Below, one piece after another: positions 35,378 through 47,286 of a stretch of DNA of 64,000 nt. Numbering within the stretch: the stretch's first letter is position 1; each line of letters opens with the position of its first letter. Source of the stretch: Sphingomonas beigongshangi (GTDB lineage: Bacteria > Pseudomonadota > Alphaproteobacteria > Sphingomonadales > Sphingomonadaceae); contig NZ_JADHDT010000001.1 in assembly GCF_016820445.1 (NCBI RefSeq), forward strand, positions 434,001-498,000. Reading direction: 5' to 3'. Both the position numbers and the translations under genes were made by a program. The notes under the pieces were generated by a model. The model was not told the DNA's origin and searched no databases. It worked only from the letters and a program-made list of their open reading frames with translations.

Positions 35378-35464
35378 CGCTCCCCTCCCGCTTGCGGGAG
35401 GGGCTGGGGGTGGGCCCGACCGGGGAAGAAACCACGCCGGAAACATGCGCGGACGCGATTCGGC
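35378..35464. repeat. Interspersed hairpin repeat, copy 2
   Basis: Second copy of the repeat, with a perfect 10-bp hairpin CCCCTCCCGC/GCGGGAGGGG and the same CCGGGGAAGAAACCACGCCG block. Differences from copy 1 include T to C in the hairpin loop region, GGATACGTGC to GGAAACATGC and two single-base gaps. Confidence 0.8.
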
Positions 35465-35586
35465 AACCGGGCGAAAGTGGCACCCCTCCGCCGCCGTCGG
35501 GCGATGCGAAGCGCCGATTGACACCGCCCGGCCGGACGGGCCACCCTCCGGGGCTCCCGAACCGCCGCTTGCCGGAGCCTATACAC

Positions 35587-38418
35587 ATGCGTCTCGTCCG
35601 TGCCGCCCTTCTTCTGGGCGCTGCCCTGCTGCCGCTCGCCGCCACCGCCCAGACGGCGGCCACGACCGACGCCGCGGCCGTCAAGCCGATCGCCTTCACC
35701 GAGCGTACGCTGGCCAATGGCCTGCGCGTCTACGCCATCCGCGACACGTCGACGCCGAACGTCGCGGTACAGGTCTGGTATGACGTCGGGTCGAAGGACG
35801 ATCCCAAGGGCCGCTCCGGCTTCGCGCACATGTTCGAGCATCTGATGTTCAAGGCGACGCGCAATCTCGTCTCCGAACAGATGGATCGGCTGACCGAGGA
35901 CGTCGGCGGCTACAACAACGCCTCGACCAACGACGATTATACCAATTACTATGAGGTGGTGCCGGCCAACCACCTGCAGCGGCTGCTGTTCGCGGAAGCC
36001 GACCGGATGGCGAGCCTGGTCGTGGAGCCCAAGAGCTTCGCGTCCGAGCGCGACGTGGTGAAGGAGGAGCTGCGCCAGTCGACGCTCGCGCGGCCCTACG
36101 GCAAACTGTTCTCCACCTATCTATCCGCGGCCTCCTATACGCGCCATCCCTATGCCCGCTCGACGATCGGCAGCATCGAGAATCTCGATTCGGCCGGCAT
36201 CGACGACGTGCGCGCCTTCCACGCCACTTACTACCGGCCCGACAATGCCATCCTGGTCGTCGCCGGCAACTTCGATCCCGCGACGCTGAACCGCTGGGTC
36301 GACCAGTATTTCGCGGGCATCGCCAAACCCGCCGGCGCGATCCCGCGCGTGACGGCGACCGAACCCGACCGGACGAAGGCGGTCAGCTACACCGTCTACG
36401 AGCCCAATACACCGCTGCCCGCAGTGCTCATGACGTGGCACGTCCCGGCCGACCGCAGCGCCGACGTCCCCGCGCTGACCGTGCTCAACACGATCCTGTC
36501 GACCGGCGAGAGCAGCCGGATGTACGAGAACTTGGTCTATCGCGACCAGCTCGCGCAGGATGCCGCGTCGTTCCTCGACACCAAGCAGGGGACGGGCAAC
36601 CTCGTCGCTTATGCGATCCTGGCGGGCGGCAAGACGGCGGACCAGGGCGCCGCCGCGCTGAAGGCGGAGATCGCGCGCTTCCGTGACGCGCCGGTCAGTG
36701 CCGCCGAACTGGCGGAGGCGAAGAACGAGATCCTTACCGCCGCGATCAAGAGCCGCGAGACCGCGGAGGGCAAGGCCCGCATCCTCGCTTCCTCCGTGAT
36801 CATCGATGGCGATCCGCGCGCCGCCGACCGCCAGCTGGCCGAAATCGCGCGGGTCACCGCCGCCGACGTGCAACGGGTCGCGCGCAAATATCTGAACGAC
36901 GACCAGTCGGCGACGATCCGCTACCTGCCGGACAGCGCAAAGCCGGCCACTTCCACCGGCGACACGATCCAGGTCGCCGCCACGGTGCAGACCGAGCCGC
37001 TGACGCCGCCCGCGAACATCGCCGTCGTGACGCCCGCACCCGAGGGGCAGCGCGTGATGCCGCCCGCGCCGGGTGCGCCGGTCAAGGCCAATCTGCCGCA
37101 GCCGGTCGAAACGCGCCTTTCCAACGGACTGCGCGTCATCACGGTGGAGAAGCACGACCTGCCGATCACCACCGCCTATCTGGTCGCCACCGGCGGCGAG
37201 GCGCTCGACCCCGCCAATCGCCCCGGCGTCAGCCAGCTTGCCGCGACGTTGATGACCAAGGGCACGGCGACGCGCTCCGCGACCGAGATCGCACGGCAGA
37301 TGGAAAGCCTGGGCGGATCGATCGGCGCTGACGCGGCCGAAGAGGGCGGCTCCGTTGCCGTCACGGTCAAGTCCGACCAACTTGCGCCGGCGATGACGAT
37401 CCTGGCGGATGTCGCGCAGCATCCCGCCTTCGCGCCGCAGGAGCTGGAGCGCGCGCGGTCGCAGGCGGTCGATGGCGTCACCGTCGCGTTCAAGAATCCG
37501 GCCCAGCTCGCCGCGCTGGTCGCCGATCGCGCGACCTTCGGCGCCTCGCCCTATGGCGCGCCGGGCAACGGTACGCCCGCGTCGCTCAAGGCGATGACCC
37601 GCGCCGATGTGACCGCCGCCTATGCGCGTACCTGGCGGCCCGATCAGGCGGCGCTGATCCTGGTCGGCGACGTCACGCCGGCGCGGGCGAAGGTGCTGGC
37701 CGAGGCGCAACTGGGCAATTGGCGGGTCGCGGGTCGTGCGACGCCCCTGCCGGCCGCGCCGGCCCTGCCCGCGCCGCGCGTCGTCGCGGTCGACATGCCC
37801 GGCGCCGGGCAGGCTGGCGTCGTCGTCGAGCGTCCGGCGATCGCGCGCAACGATCCGCGCTTCTACCCGCTCGCCGTCGCCAACACCGTGCTCGGCGGCG
37901 GCTTCTCGTCGCGGATCAACCAGGAGGTGCGGATCAAGCGTGGCCTCGCCTATGGTGCGTCGAGCGGCGTTGACGCGGCGCGGGCGACGGGCAGCTTCGC
38001 GGCGCGGACGCAGACCAAGAACCCGACCGCGGCGGAAGTCGTGACGCTGATGACGGCGGAGATGGCCAAGATGGGCGCCGCGCCCGTGCCGGACAGCGAA
38101 CTCGCGTCGCGCAAGGCGGTGTTGGTCGGCAATTTCGGCCGCGGCATCGAGACCACCGAGGGCGTGGCAGGCATCCTCGGCACCTATGTGCTCGACGGCG
38201 TGCCGCTCGACGAGCTGCAGCGCTATACGACGAAGGTCGAGGCGGTGACGCCGGCGGAGGTGCAGAGGGTGTCGGCGACGTTGCTCGATCCCAAGGCGGC
38301 GAGCATCGCCGTGGTCGGCGACGCCAAGCAGTTCATCGCGCCGCTCCGCCAGGCCTATCCGACGGTGGAGACGCTGAGCGAGGGACAGCTCAACCTGGAC
38401 AGCGCGACCTTGAAATAA
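35587..38418 (+). CDS. Exported M16 family zinc metalloprotease (two-domain)
   Basis: A 943-residue insulinase-like protease with a signal peptide (about 1-22, ending ATAQT). The first M16 domain carries the inverted zinc motif HMFEHLMF (H-x-x-E-H) near residue 80 and the distal Glu in the ERDVVKEELRQS helix; the second repeat (from about residue 500) lacks the motif and is the usual inactive partner half. The pair forms a clam-shell that degrades peptides in the periplasm. The ATG at 35587 opens the signal peptide. Its context next to a cell-wall hydrolase suggests envelope housekeeping. Confidence 0.95.
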   Translation: MRLVRAALLLGAALLPLAATAQTAATTDAAAVKPIAFTERTLANGLRVYAIRDTSTPNVAVQVWYDVGSKDDPKGRSGFAHMFEHLMFKATRNLVSEQMDRLTEDVGGYNNASTNDDYTNYYEVVPANHLQRLLFAEADRMASLVVEPKSFASERDVVKEELRQSTLARPYGKLFSTYLSAASYTRHPYARSTIGSIENLDSAGIDDVRAFHATYYRPDNAILVVAGNFDPATLNRWVDQYFAGIAKPAGAIPRVTATEPDRTKAVSYTVYEPNTPLPAVLMTWHVPADRSADVPALTVLNTILSTGESSRMYENLVYRDQLAQDAASFLDTKQGTGNLVAYAILAGGKTADQGAAALKAEIARFRDAPVSAAELAEAKNEILTAAIKSRETAEGKARILASSVIIDGDPRAADRQLAEIARVTAADVQRVARKYLNDDQSATIRYLPDSAKPATSTGDTIQVAATVQTEPLTPPANIAVVTPAPEGQRVMPPAPGAPVKANLPQPVETRLSNGLRVITVEKHDLPITTAYLVATGGEALDPANRPGVSQLAATLMTKGTATRSATEIARQMESLGGSIGADAAEEGGSVAVTVKSDQLAPAMTILADVAQHPAFAPQELERARSQAVDGVTVAFKNPAQLAALVADRATFGASPYGAPGNGTPASLKAMTRADVTAAYARTWRPDQAALILVGDVTPARAKVLAEAQLGNWRVAGRATPLPAAPALPAPRVVAVDMPGAGQAGVVVERPAIARNDPRFYPLAVANTVLGGGFSSRINQEVRIKRGLAYGASSGVDAARATGSFAARTQTKNPTAAEVVTLMTAEMAKMGAAPVPDSELASRKAVLVGNFGRGIETTEGVAGILGTYVLDGVPLDELQRYTTKVEAVTPAEVQRVSATLLDPKAASIAVVGDAKQFIAPLRQAYPTVETLSEGQLNLDSATLK

Positions 38419-38591
38419 GCGTCCGGAGGGTGTCGGTGGTGCGTATCGGCGGCAATGCCGTGCATCACCGACGCGAAGGCTGCTGATCGGGAGCCGGATG
38501 GCCAGGCCGCCCCACGACCTGTGCCGCTTTGGGCATCGACGGGTGTCCGCAAAGGGGCGCTTTGCACGGCACGATCGGCTATGGGCGGGGC

Positions 38592-39626
38592 ATGCGGGTG
38601 CGTGCAGAGACGATGCGGAAGGTGGCGCGCGGCTGGCTGGTCGCGATCGGCCTTGCGCTTGCGGTGCTCGTCGCGCTGGCGATGCGGGCGGCGTGGCTCG
38701 CCATCGCAGCGCACCCGGCGGGTAGCGTGCCACCGATGCCCGCAACCGTCGGTTACGAGGCGGAGGCGCATTTCCCCGGCGCGGCGCTGCTTTATGCCGC
38801 CGCGGAGGACATGCCCGCCGCCGCCGAACAGGCCGCGCCGGCAGCCGGCGTGACCGGTACGATCGCGCTGCCGCCGCCGCCCGCCGCCGCGGCCCAGCTC
38901 TCGGCGGGGCTCCAGGCGGGCGCTGGCGCCGCGCCTTTCTCGATGCGGCTGGGGAGCGCGACCGATCGCGGTCGCGCCGTCGAATGCCTGACCGCGGCGA
39001 TCTATTTCGAGGCGGCGTCGGAGCCGGACGCGGGTCAGGCGGCGGTGGCACAGGTGGTGCTCAACCGCGTCCGTCACCCCGCCTTCCCCGCCACCGTCTG
39101 CGGCGTCGTCTATCAGGGGTCGGAGCGATCGGGTTGCCAGTTCAGCTTCGCCTGCGACGGCGCGATGGCGCGCGTGCCGTCGCGCGGGGGCTGGGCGCGC
39201 GCGGCGCGGGCGGCGGCCCGGGCGCTCGGCGGCTATGTCTTCGCACCGGTAGGGCTGGCGACGCATTACCATACCTATGCCGTGACGCCGGCGTGGAACC
39301 GGATGCTGGTGCTGACCGACGTGGTCGGCGCGCACCTGTTCCACCGCTGGAAGGGCTATTGGGGCACGGCCGGGGCCTTCACCCGTCCCTATCGCGGCGG
39401 CGAGCCGGTGCCGGGGCCGCATGCGCCGCCGCTCGCGCCGCCACCGCCGGCCACGTTGATCGCAACCACCGCCGCGGTGCCGGTCGCGCCCGCGGTCGCC
39501 ACGGGCGCTCCGATCGTGGGAGCAGGGCAGGCGACCGCCCTGCCCGCCTCCGCGAGCGACGATCACCTGCCGCCCGCCTCCACCGTGCTCGACAAATGGA
39601 AGGATTCCGGCAAGCCGCTCAAGTGA
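38592..39626 (+). CDS. SleB-type cell wall hydrolase
   Basis: A 344-residue protein with one N-terminal membrane anchor (about residues 12-35, WLVAIGLALAVLVALAM), an Ala/Pro-rich linker, and a Hydrolase_2 (SleB) domain at about 130-255. The signature is the catalytic Glu in AIYFEAASEPDAGQAAVAQVVLNR, followed by HPAFPATVCGVVYQG and CQFSFACDG. SleB-like enzymes are lytic transglycosylases or amidases of peptidoglycan. The C-terminal 90 residues are Pro/Ala-rich and probably disordered. ATG 38592 or 38613 may be the start. Confidence 0.9.
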   Translation: MRVRAETMRKVARGWLVAIGLALAVLVALAMRAAWLAIAAHPAGSVPPMPATVGYEAEAHFPGAALLYAAAEDMPAAAEQAAPAAGVTGTIALPPPPAAAAQLSAGLQAGAGAAPFSMRLGSATDRGRAVECLTAAIYFEAASEPDAGQAAVAQVVLNRVRHPAFPATVCGVVYQGSERSGCQFSFACDGAMARVPSRGGWARAARAAARALGGYVFAPVGLATHYHTYAVTPAWNRMLVLTDVVGAHLFHRWKGYWGTAGAFTRPYRGGEPVPGPHAPPLAPPPPATLIATTAAVPVAPAVATGAPIVGAGQATALPASASDDHLPPASTVLDKWKDSGKPLK

Positions 39627-39683
39627 CGCGTCCCGCCCTCGCCCCATGCCGGGGCGGACGGCATCCGTCCGCCGCGACCGGGG

Positions 39684-41606
39684 TCAGCGCGCTGCCTTCA
39701 CATATTTGTCGTACCACGCGATCGCGCGCTGCGTCACGTCGCGCGACTGTTCCGGCGCGGGGACGCAATGGCCGGCGTCCGGATAGATCACCAGGCTGAC
39801 GGGCACGTTCATGTCCTTCAGCGCGTGCCACCATTCGATCGACTGGGTCGGCGGGACCTCGATGTCGCGCTCGCCGACGTAGATGAAGGTCGGCGTCTTC
39901 GCCTTCTTGGCGAAATAGACGGCCGAGACGTCCTGATACGCCTTCATGTCCTCGTACATCGTCTTGCCGAAGAAGGGCAGCATCCACTGGTCGATGCCGT
40001 TGGTGCCGTAATAGCTGACCCAGTCCGACAGGCCGGCGCCCGCGACGATCCCCTTGAACCGGTTGGTCTGCGTGTTCGCCCACATCGCCATGAAGCCGCC
40101 ATAGCTGCACCCGCCGAGGCCCAGCCGGCCATCGTCGACCGGTGCGACCTTCTCCACCGCGTCGATGCCGGCGAGGATGTCGCGCAGGTCGCCGCCGCCG
40201 AAGTCGCGCTTGTTCGCGGCGGTGAACGCCTCGCCCTGGCCATAGCTGCCGCGCGGATTGGGCAGGAAGATGTAATAGCCCGCGTTCACCAGCTGCCCGA
40301 CCATCGTCGTCGGCATGACGAAGCCCGGCGTCGAGGCCGCCGAGGGGCCGCCATGGACCATGGTGATCATCGGCGCCTTGGCGCTGGGCGCGGTGCGCGG
40401 GCCGAGCAGCCAGCCCTGCACGTCGAAGCCCTCGTTTTTCCAGCTGACGCTGCGCGCGGCGACGGAGGGCTGGACCGCGTCATTGTCGTGCGTGAGCTGG
40501 CGCAGCGCGGCGACGGGGCCGGCATAGATGGCGGGCGCATGCTCGTAATCTTGCATCACCGCCGCGGCGATGCGGCCATCGGCGGAAAAGACGGCGCGCC
40601 CGTCGCCCGCGCTCGCGCTCGCCGCCTGGGCGAAGCCGGGAGCGACCGCACGGCCGGGCTCCAGCATGCCCAGCCGGACGCGGTCGCCGACGAGGCTGAC
40701 GGTGCGCAGCCCGCCCCGCGTCCAGTCGATCGTCGTCACCGTCTCCTTCGCGCCCGCCGTGACGTTGCGCGGCGTGCCGCCGGCGAAGGGCACGGTGAAG
40801 ACGTCGCCGCCGATCGAGCCGAAGTCGCTCATCAACCCGCCGATATAGGCGATCGTGCGGCCGTCGGGCGAAACGCGTGGCTGGTTGAGCTGCGTCGCGG
40901 GCTTGGCGATCTGGCGCACGGCGCCCGTCTGCGCGTCGATCGCGTCCAGCGTCGCGACCCACCAATTGTTGTCGCCGTTGCCGAGCGCGGTGGTCGCGAC
41001 GAAGCCGCGGCCGTCGGGCGTCCAGTCATATTCATAGACGTAGCGGCCTTGCGGCGAGACCGGCTGCACGTCCGCGACGGTGCTGGCGGCGACGTCGAAC
41101 ACGGCGAGCCGCTGCTCGTCGTTATGCTCGCCGATCTCGCCGATCATGCGCACGCCGGCCTGCGTTGCGCCCGATTCCTTCGCCGCCCCGAGCGTGACGA
41201 GCAGCGCGACGCGCCTGCCGTCGGGCGAGACGCGCGGCGTCTGCGCGATGCCGCGCACGGTGGCGAGCGTCCGCACCTTGCCCTTCGCATCGGCATAATC
41301 GAGCGCGACCGTGCCGGCCTTGTAATCGCGCGCGAGGAAGACGAGGTCGCCGTTAGGGGCGAAGGTCAGGCCCGAATAGCCGCAGCTGGCGCAGGGATCG
41401 AGCGTGCCGATGACTTTGCCGTCAGCCGCGCTGCGCAACGTCACCACGCCACGCCCCGCCTGTGCCTCGATCGTCGCGATCCGGTCGCCGGCGGGACTGA
41501 GCGCGAGCGCCCCATATTGATGGATGACGGGCACGGTCTGCGACGCGGCGGGGATCGCGGAGACGAGGATGGCGGCAGAGGCAAAGGCGGCGGATTTCAA
41601 GCGCAT
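39684..41606 (-). CDS. S9 family peptidase (prolyl oligopeptidase-like), exported
   Basis: A 640-residue serine peptidase. A signal peptide (about 1-22) is followed by a WD40-like beta propeller (about 30-370) and an alpha/beta hydrolase domain. The nucleophile Ser is in GLGGCSYGGFMAMW, the Asp in GERDIEVPP, and the His in YPDAGHCVP. It should remove dipeptides or cut small peptides in the periplasm, as dipeptidyl or acylaminoacyl peptidases do. It converges on the cell-wall hydrolase gene, 57 bp apart. Confidence 0.93.
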   Translation of the reverse strand: MRLKSAAFASAAILVSAIPAASQTVPVIHQYGALALSPAGDRIATIEAQAGRGVVTLRSAADGKVIGTLDPCASCGYSGLTFAPNGDLVFLARDYKAGTVALDYADAKGKVRTLATVRGIAQTPRVSPDGRRVALLVTLGAAKESGATQAGVRMIGEIGEHNDEQRLAVFDVAASTVADVQPVSPQGRYVYEYDWTPDGRGFVATTALGNGDNNWWVATLDAIDAQTGAVRQIAKPATQLNQPRVSPDGRTIAYIGGLMSDFGSIGGDVFTVPFAGGTPRNVTAGAKETVTTIDWTRGGLRTVSLVGDRVRLGMLEPGRAVAPGFAQAASASAGDGRAVFSADGRIAAAVMQDYEHAPAIYAGPVAALRQLTHDNDAVQPSVAARSVSWKNEGFDVQGWLLGPRTAPSAKAPMITMVHGGPSAASTPGFVMPTTMVGQLVNAGYYIFLPNPRGSYGQGEAFTAANKRDFGGGDLRDILAGIDAVEKVAPVDDGRLGLGGCSYGGFMAMWANTQTNRFKGIVAGAGLSDWVSYYGTNGIDQWMLPFFGKTMYEDMKAYQDVSAVYFAKKAKTPTFIYVGERDIEVPPTQSIEWWHALKDMNVPVSLVIYPDAGHCVPAPEQSRDVTQRAIAWYDKYVKAAR

Positions 41607-41720
41607 GACGGCTCCGGACGGGCGGTGGATGCGCGCAGCTTAGCGTGCCTCGACGCGCCCGCAAGGGGAACGGGTCAGCGGCGCTGACCGTTGGCCGCGA
41701 ATGAGCACAAGTGCCGGACG

Positions 41721-41882
41721 ATGAAGGACGATCTCAAGCCGACGACCGAAACGCGCGACCCCAATCTGTCGACCGAACATCAGCGCCCGGGCGATGCGCG
41801 CCGCCCGAGCGAGACGCTCGACAAGGGACAGCCCGAAGCGGAGACGATCTCGCGAAAGTCGTCGCTCACCAAGAACGCCTAG
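41721..41882 (+). CDS. Small hydrophilic hypothetical protein
   Basis: A 53-residue protein, very polar, rich in Asp, Glu, Lys, Arg and Thr, with no hydrophobic stretch. Starts MKDDLKPTTE and ends SSLTKNA. It looks intrinsically disordered, like small stress-associated proteins found in sphingomonads, but I recognise no family. The start at 41721 is the first ATG; an upstream TTG is possible. Confidence 0.5.
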   Translation: MKDDLKPTTETRDPNLSTEHQRPGDARRPSETLDKGQPEAETISRKSSLTKNA

Positions 41883-42231
41883 CGCCGCCGGGCCGAGACG
41901 ACACCGGTCGCGCGCCTCCCGCGGGAGCATTCCCTGTGCGCGGCCCTGCCCCGGTATCGCCGCCGCTGCCCCTCCGCGCCGGGACGGCGTATCGAATATC
42001 AACACACGGCGGCGCGATGCCGGGCGGCGATTCCGCCGCTCGATAGACCTCCGTGCGCGCAATGACGGGAAGATCGGTCGCACGCCATCGCCGTGGGCCG
42101 TCGCCGCGCCCGTGGCTCCCGCCCCGACCCATCAACGCCGATCGCACCGTGGGCCGGGATTCTGCGTCAGCCGGCCGACGCGGATCGCCGTCCATGCCCT
42201 GGCGACCGGACGCGGCCGGCGGCGCCGCGCG
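41883..42231. other. Gene-free spacer
   Basis: 349 bases with no supported gene. Several open frames exist on both strands, but their translations are Arg/Pro-rich products of GC skew. I see no repeat, terminator or RNA gene in it. Confidence 0.5.
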
Positions 42232-42435
42232 TCAGGCGGACGCGGATTCGCGCAGCGGCAGCGCCTTCCCGGTCTGGCGGTCGAGCCCGAGCGCGGTCAC
42301 CACGTCGAGGGCGGTGACGGCCGCGACGAACGCGAGCGCCGCCTGAACGGCGCGGTTGCCGGGGGCGCGACGGGCGGCGGCGCCGAGCGCGATACTGAAG
42401 ACGCCGAGACCGATAATAAGCCTCTTATAATCCAT
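42232..42435 (-). CDS. Small membrane protein
   Basis: A 67-residue protein opening MDYKRLIIGLGVFSIALG, with two hydrophobic stretches (about 6-22 and 32-53) separated by RRAPGN. The beginning resembles the N-terminus of the 160-residue protein encoded at 43029-43511 (M-x-YK-K/R-I/L-x-x-GLG-x-F). Function unknown; probably inner membrane. Confidence 0.65.
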   Translation of the reverse strand: MDYKRLIIGLGVFSIALGAAARRAPGNRAVQAALAFVAAVTALDVVTALGLDRQTGKALPLRESASA

Positions 42436-42510
42436 GAGATTGTTTCCGGAACACGGAACGGGCCGGCCCAACGGATCGGACCGGCCCGCGCTCCTGCCGG
42501 ATAAGGCGGA

Positions 42511-42990
42511 TCAGTCCTTCAGTCCGGCCGGTACCGCACCGCCGTTCTGCGACAGTTCGCGCATCACCGCCTGGTGCAGCCAGATGTTCATCTCGGCCGA
42601 TCCATCCTTGGCACCCGTATAGCCGAGCTCGGTCGCCAGCTGCTTGCGGTTGTCGAGGCTGGAATCGAGGTCGAGCAGCTTCATCAGGTCGACGATCGAA
42701 TGGCGCCAGTCGAGGTTCGGATTGCCCTTTTCCTGCGCGATGCGGGCGATGGCCGCCTCGGCGTCGACCGGCTGCGCGGCGGGAGCCGCCTGTGCAGGCG
42801 CGGCTGGGGTCGGGGCCGGGGCGGGCGCGGCGGCGGGCGCCTGGGGTGCCGGCGCGGCGGGCCGCTCCGGTTCGGCGTCGGTCGTCTGCGGATGCCCGCT
42901 CTGCGTGTTGGCGGCATGGCCGGAGAATTGACCACCCAGCGGCCCCTTGTCGCCGAAGATCGCATGGCGGATCGCGCCGAAGATGCTCAT
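42511..42990 (-). CDS. DUF3597 domain protein
   Basis: A 159-residue protein: a short N-terminus MSIFGAIRHAIFG, a long Pro/Ala-rich middle (about 35-75), and a C-terminal DUF3597 domain (about 80-155) with DWRHSIVDLMKLLDLDSSLDNRKQLATELGY and MNIWLHQAVMREL. The domain is common in alphaproteobacteria and its fold is small and helical; its role is unknown. Encoded with other small envelope-type proteins on the same strand. Confidence 0.88.
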   Translation of the reverse strand: MSIFGAIRHAIFGDKGPLGGQFSGHAANTQSGHPQTTDAEPERPAAPAPQAPAAAPAPAPTPAAPAQAAPAAQPVDAEAAIARIAQEKGNPNLDWRHSIVDLMKLLDLDSSLDNRKQLATELGYTGAKDGSAEMNIWLHQAVMRELSQNGGAVPAGLKD

Positions 42991-43028
42991 CGATATACTC
43001 CTGCTACAGATAGACGAATGAGAGGCGT

Positions 43029-43511
43029 TCAGGCCGCGCCGGCGCCTTCGCTGAAGCCGCTGCCGCGATCGGCGACCAATGTCGGCGCGGGGCCCGTCGC
43101 GGGGCGCAGCGCTTCCTTCTCGGCGTCGGTCGGCACGGCGGTGGGATCGGGGCGGAAGGCGTCCGGCGCGCGGCTGTCGGCGCTGGGATGCGCATCGCCC
43201 ATCAGGTCGGTTGGCACATGCTCGGCGGCGGGATTGCCGGGTCGCTCCTCGAAATGCTTCTCTTCCTCGGCGCGGCCGACCGGCGCGGCGGCCATGGTCG
43301 CGGGTCGCGGATGGATCGGCGAGGTGGTGCTATCGCCGGGCACTGCGCCGACGCCTGCGTTCAGCGGATCGGACGCGCCGTCGTTGGCGGCGTCGTCGCG
43401 GCGGCCGGGCTTCCTGCCGGGCTGCGGACCGAAAGCGGCAGCGCCCGCGGTCCACGCCGCCGCACCGGCGGCGAACGCGCCGAGGCCGAAGGCGATCTTC
43501 TTGTAAACCAT
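43029..43511 (-). CDS. Hypothetical protein with N-terminal membrane segment
   Basis: A 160-residue protein with one N-terminal hydrophobic segment (IAFGLGAFAAGAAAWTAGAAAF) and a long polar, Pro/Asp/Glu-rich tail that looks disordered. Residues 1-10 (MVYKKIAFGL) resemble those of the 67-residue protein at 42232-42435. The family is unknown to me. Start at 43511 (MVYKK) is preferred because the frame upstream lacks signal logic. Confidence 0.6.
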   Translation of the reverse strand: MVYKKIAFGLGAFAAGAAAWTAGAAAFGPQPGRKPGRRDDAANDGASDPLNAGVGAVPGDSTTSPIHPRPATMAAAPVGRAEEEKHFEERPGNPAAEHVPTDLMGDAHPSADSRAPDAFRPDPTAVPTDAEKEALRPATGPAPTLVADRGSGFSEGAGAA

Positions 43512-43619
43512 GGAGAATGTCCTTTCGCCGGTCGGGGATCGATGGCCCAACGGGTCAAGGTACGGCGGCGTTCCGTCGTGGTGGCGGATGGTGCGGACGA
43601 AAGCGGCGCCGCAGCGACG

Positions 43620-43895
43620 TCACGGATATTGCTGGCGAGCGTGGAGGACGGCGAGGATCTCGATCGCCGCGCCGACACGATAGACGAGGATGTAATTGGG
43701 GTGGACGATCGCCTCGCGCGTGCCGGGCACGCGGCCGGGGCGGTGGACATAGGGGTGATCCGGCAGGCGGTCGGCGGTGTGCTGAAGCGCGCCACCGATC
43801 TTGGCGGCAGCGGTCGGATTACGATCCGCGATGTAACGGGTGATGTGCTGCAGGTCGTCGCGGGCTTCATCGCTCCATTCGACCGCCAGCGTCAT
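43620..43895 (-). CDS. ParE-family toxin
   Basis: A 91-residue ParE/RelE-superfamily protein. It opens AVEWSDEARDDLQHITRYIADRN, the family's N-terminal helix signature, has PGRVPGTREAIVHPNYILVYRVG with the conserved Arg and Tyr, and ends EILAVLHARQQYP. It is expected to inhibit DNA gyrase. The start overlaps the antitoxin stop by four bases, and the antitoxin is upstream, the normal order. Confidence 0.9.
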   Translation of the reverse strand: MTLAVEWSDEARDDLQHITRYIADRNPTAAAKIGGALQHTADRLPDHPYVHRPGRVPGTREAIVHPNYILVYRVGAAIEILAVLHARQQYP

Positions 43896-44074
43896 CGGTG
43901 CTTGGCGCGCTCGATGATCGCCCACATTTCGGCCATGACCTGATCGTGGGGGATTTTGGGTGCCGTGGAGGCCATCGCCCGTTCCACCTTGGCGCGGAAC
44001 CATGCGTCATAGGCGGCGGCATCCTCGCTGGTGGCAAACTCAGACTCGATGGGCGTTAGGTCGGCCATACTCAT
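43892..44074 (-). CDS. PaaA-like antitoxin (stability determinant)
   Basis: A 60-residue protein whose middle reads SEFATSEDAAAYDAWFRAKVERA and then PKIPHDQVMAEM. The same spacing of SEFxT, the Y-x-x-W-x-RAKV helix and P-x-IPHD is found in the E. coli PaaA2 antitoxin that neutralises ParE2. It should bind and block the overlapping ParE-like toxin. It lacks an obvious DNA-binding domain; PaaA systems often use a third regulator, not seen here. Confidence 0.87.
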   Translation of the reverse strand: MSMADLTPIESEFATSEDAAAYDAWFRAKVERAMASTAPKIPHDQVMAEMWAIIERAKHR

Positions 44075-44375
44075 TGGCTAGCCCATAATTGAAAGGCATG
44101 GAAGACGTGGGCGAGCCGGATAAACTTTGGTCCACGCCAATTCGGCAATACGGCGGACTTTACGTATTAATTGCCTGTAAGCTGCGACGATACCCTACGA
44201 AGCATACAAAATCACCTGGACGTAGAAAGCAAGGTACATCGTCTCATGACGTTGCAATCTACCGTTTCTAGAGCCGCTCGGCGAGCAATCGCGCCTTTTG
44301 ATATTTGACGCCCAACGACCGCAACGAACCGCTATGCTTCGAAAGGGAACTGACCCAGGCCTAACGCGCCCGCAC
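44075..44375. other. A/T-richer gap without a confident gene
   Basis: These 301 bases between the toxin-antitoxin pair and uvrA are visibly richer in A and T than the surroundings. One 60-codon open frame (44089-44271) has no recognisable protein character and is not called. The composition may mark foreign or decayed DNA. Confidence 0.5.
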
Positions 44376-47279
<2,904 letters not shown>

Positions 47280-47286
47280 GCTCGCG

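Larger units (their letters stand above)
35104..35586. other. Gene-free spacer with repeated hairpin elements
   Basis: No gene is supported in this 483-bp stretch. It holds two long direct repeats and a related third hairpin, all listed separately. The frame of the downstream protease stays open through part of it by chance of high GC, but there is no start-site logic before 35587. Confidence 0.6.

Noticed and set aside
36121..39051. A very long minus-strand frame opposite the M16 protease
   Set aside because: Antisense of a strongly supported protease; composition is His/Arg-rich without motifs.
41866..42195. A 109-codon minus-strand frame in the spacer after the S9 peptidase
   Set aside because: Low-complexity Arg/Pro/Gly product without start-site or motif support.
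44089..44271. A 60-codon open frame between the toxin-antitoxin pair and uvrA
   Set aside because: No recognisable features, no good ribosome binding site, and its composition looks like random A/T-richer DNA.
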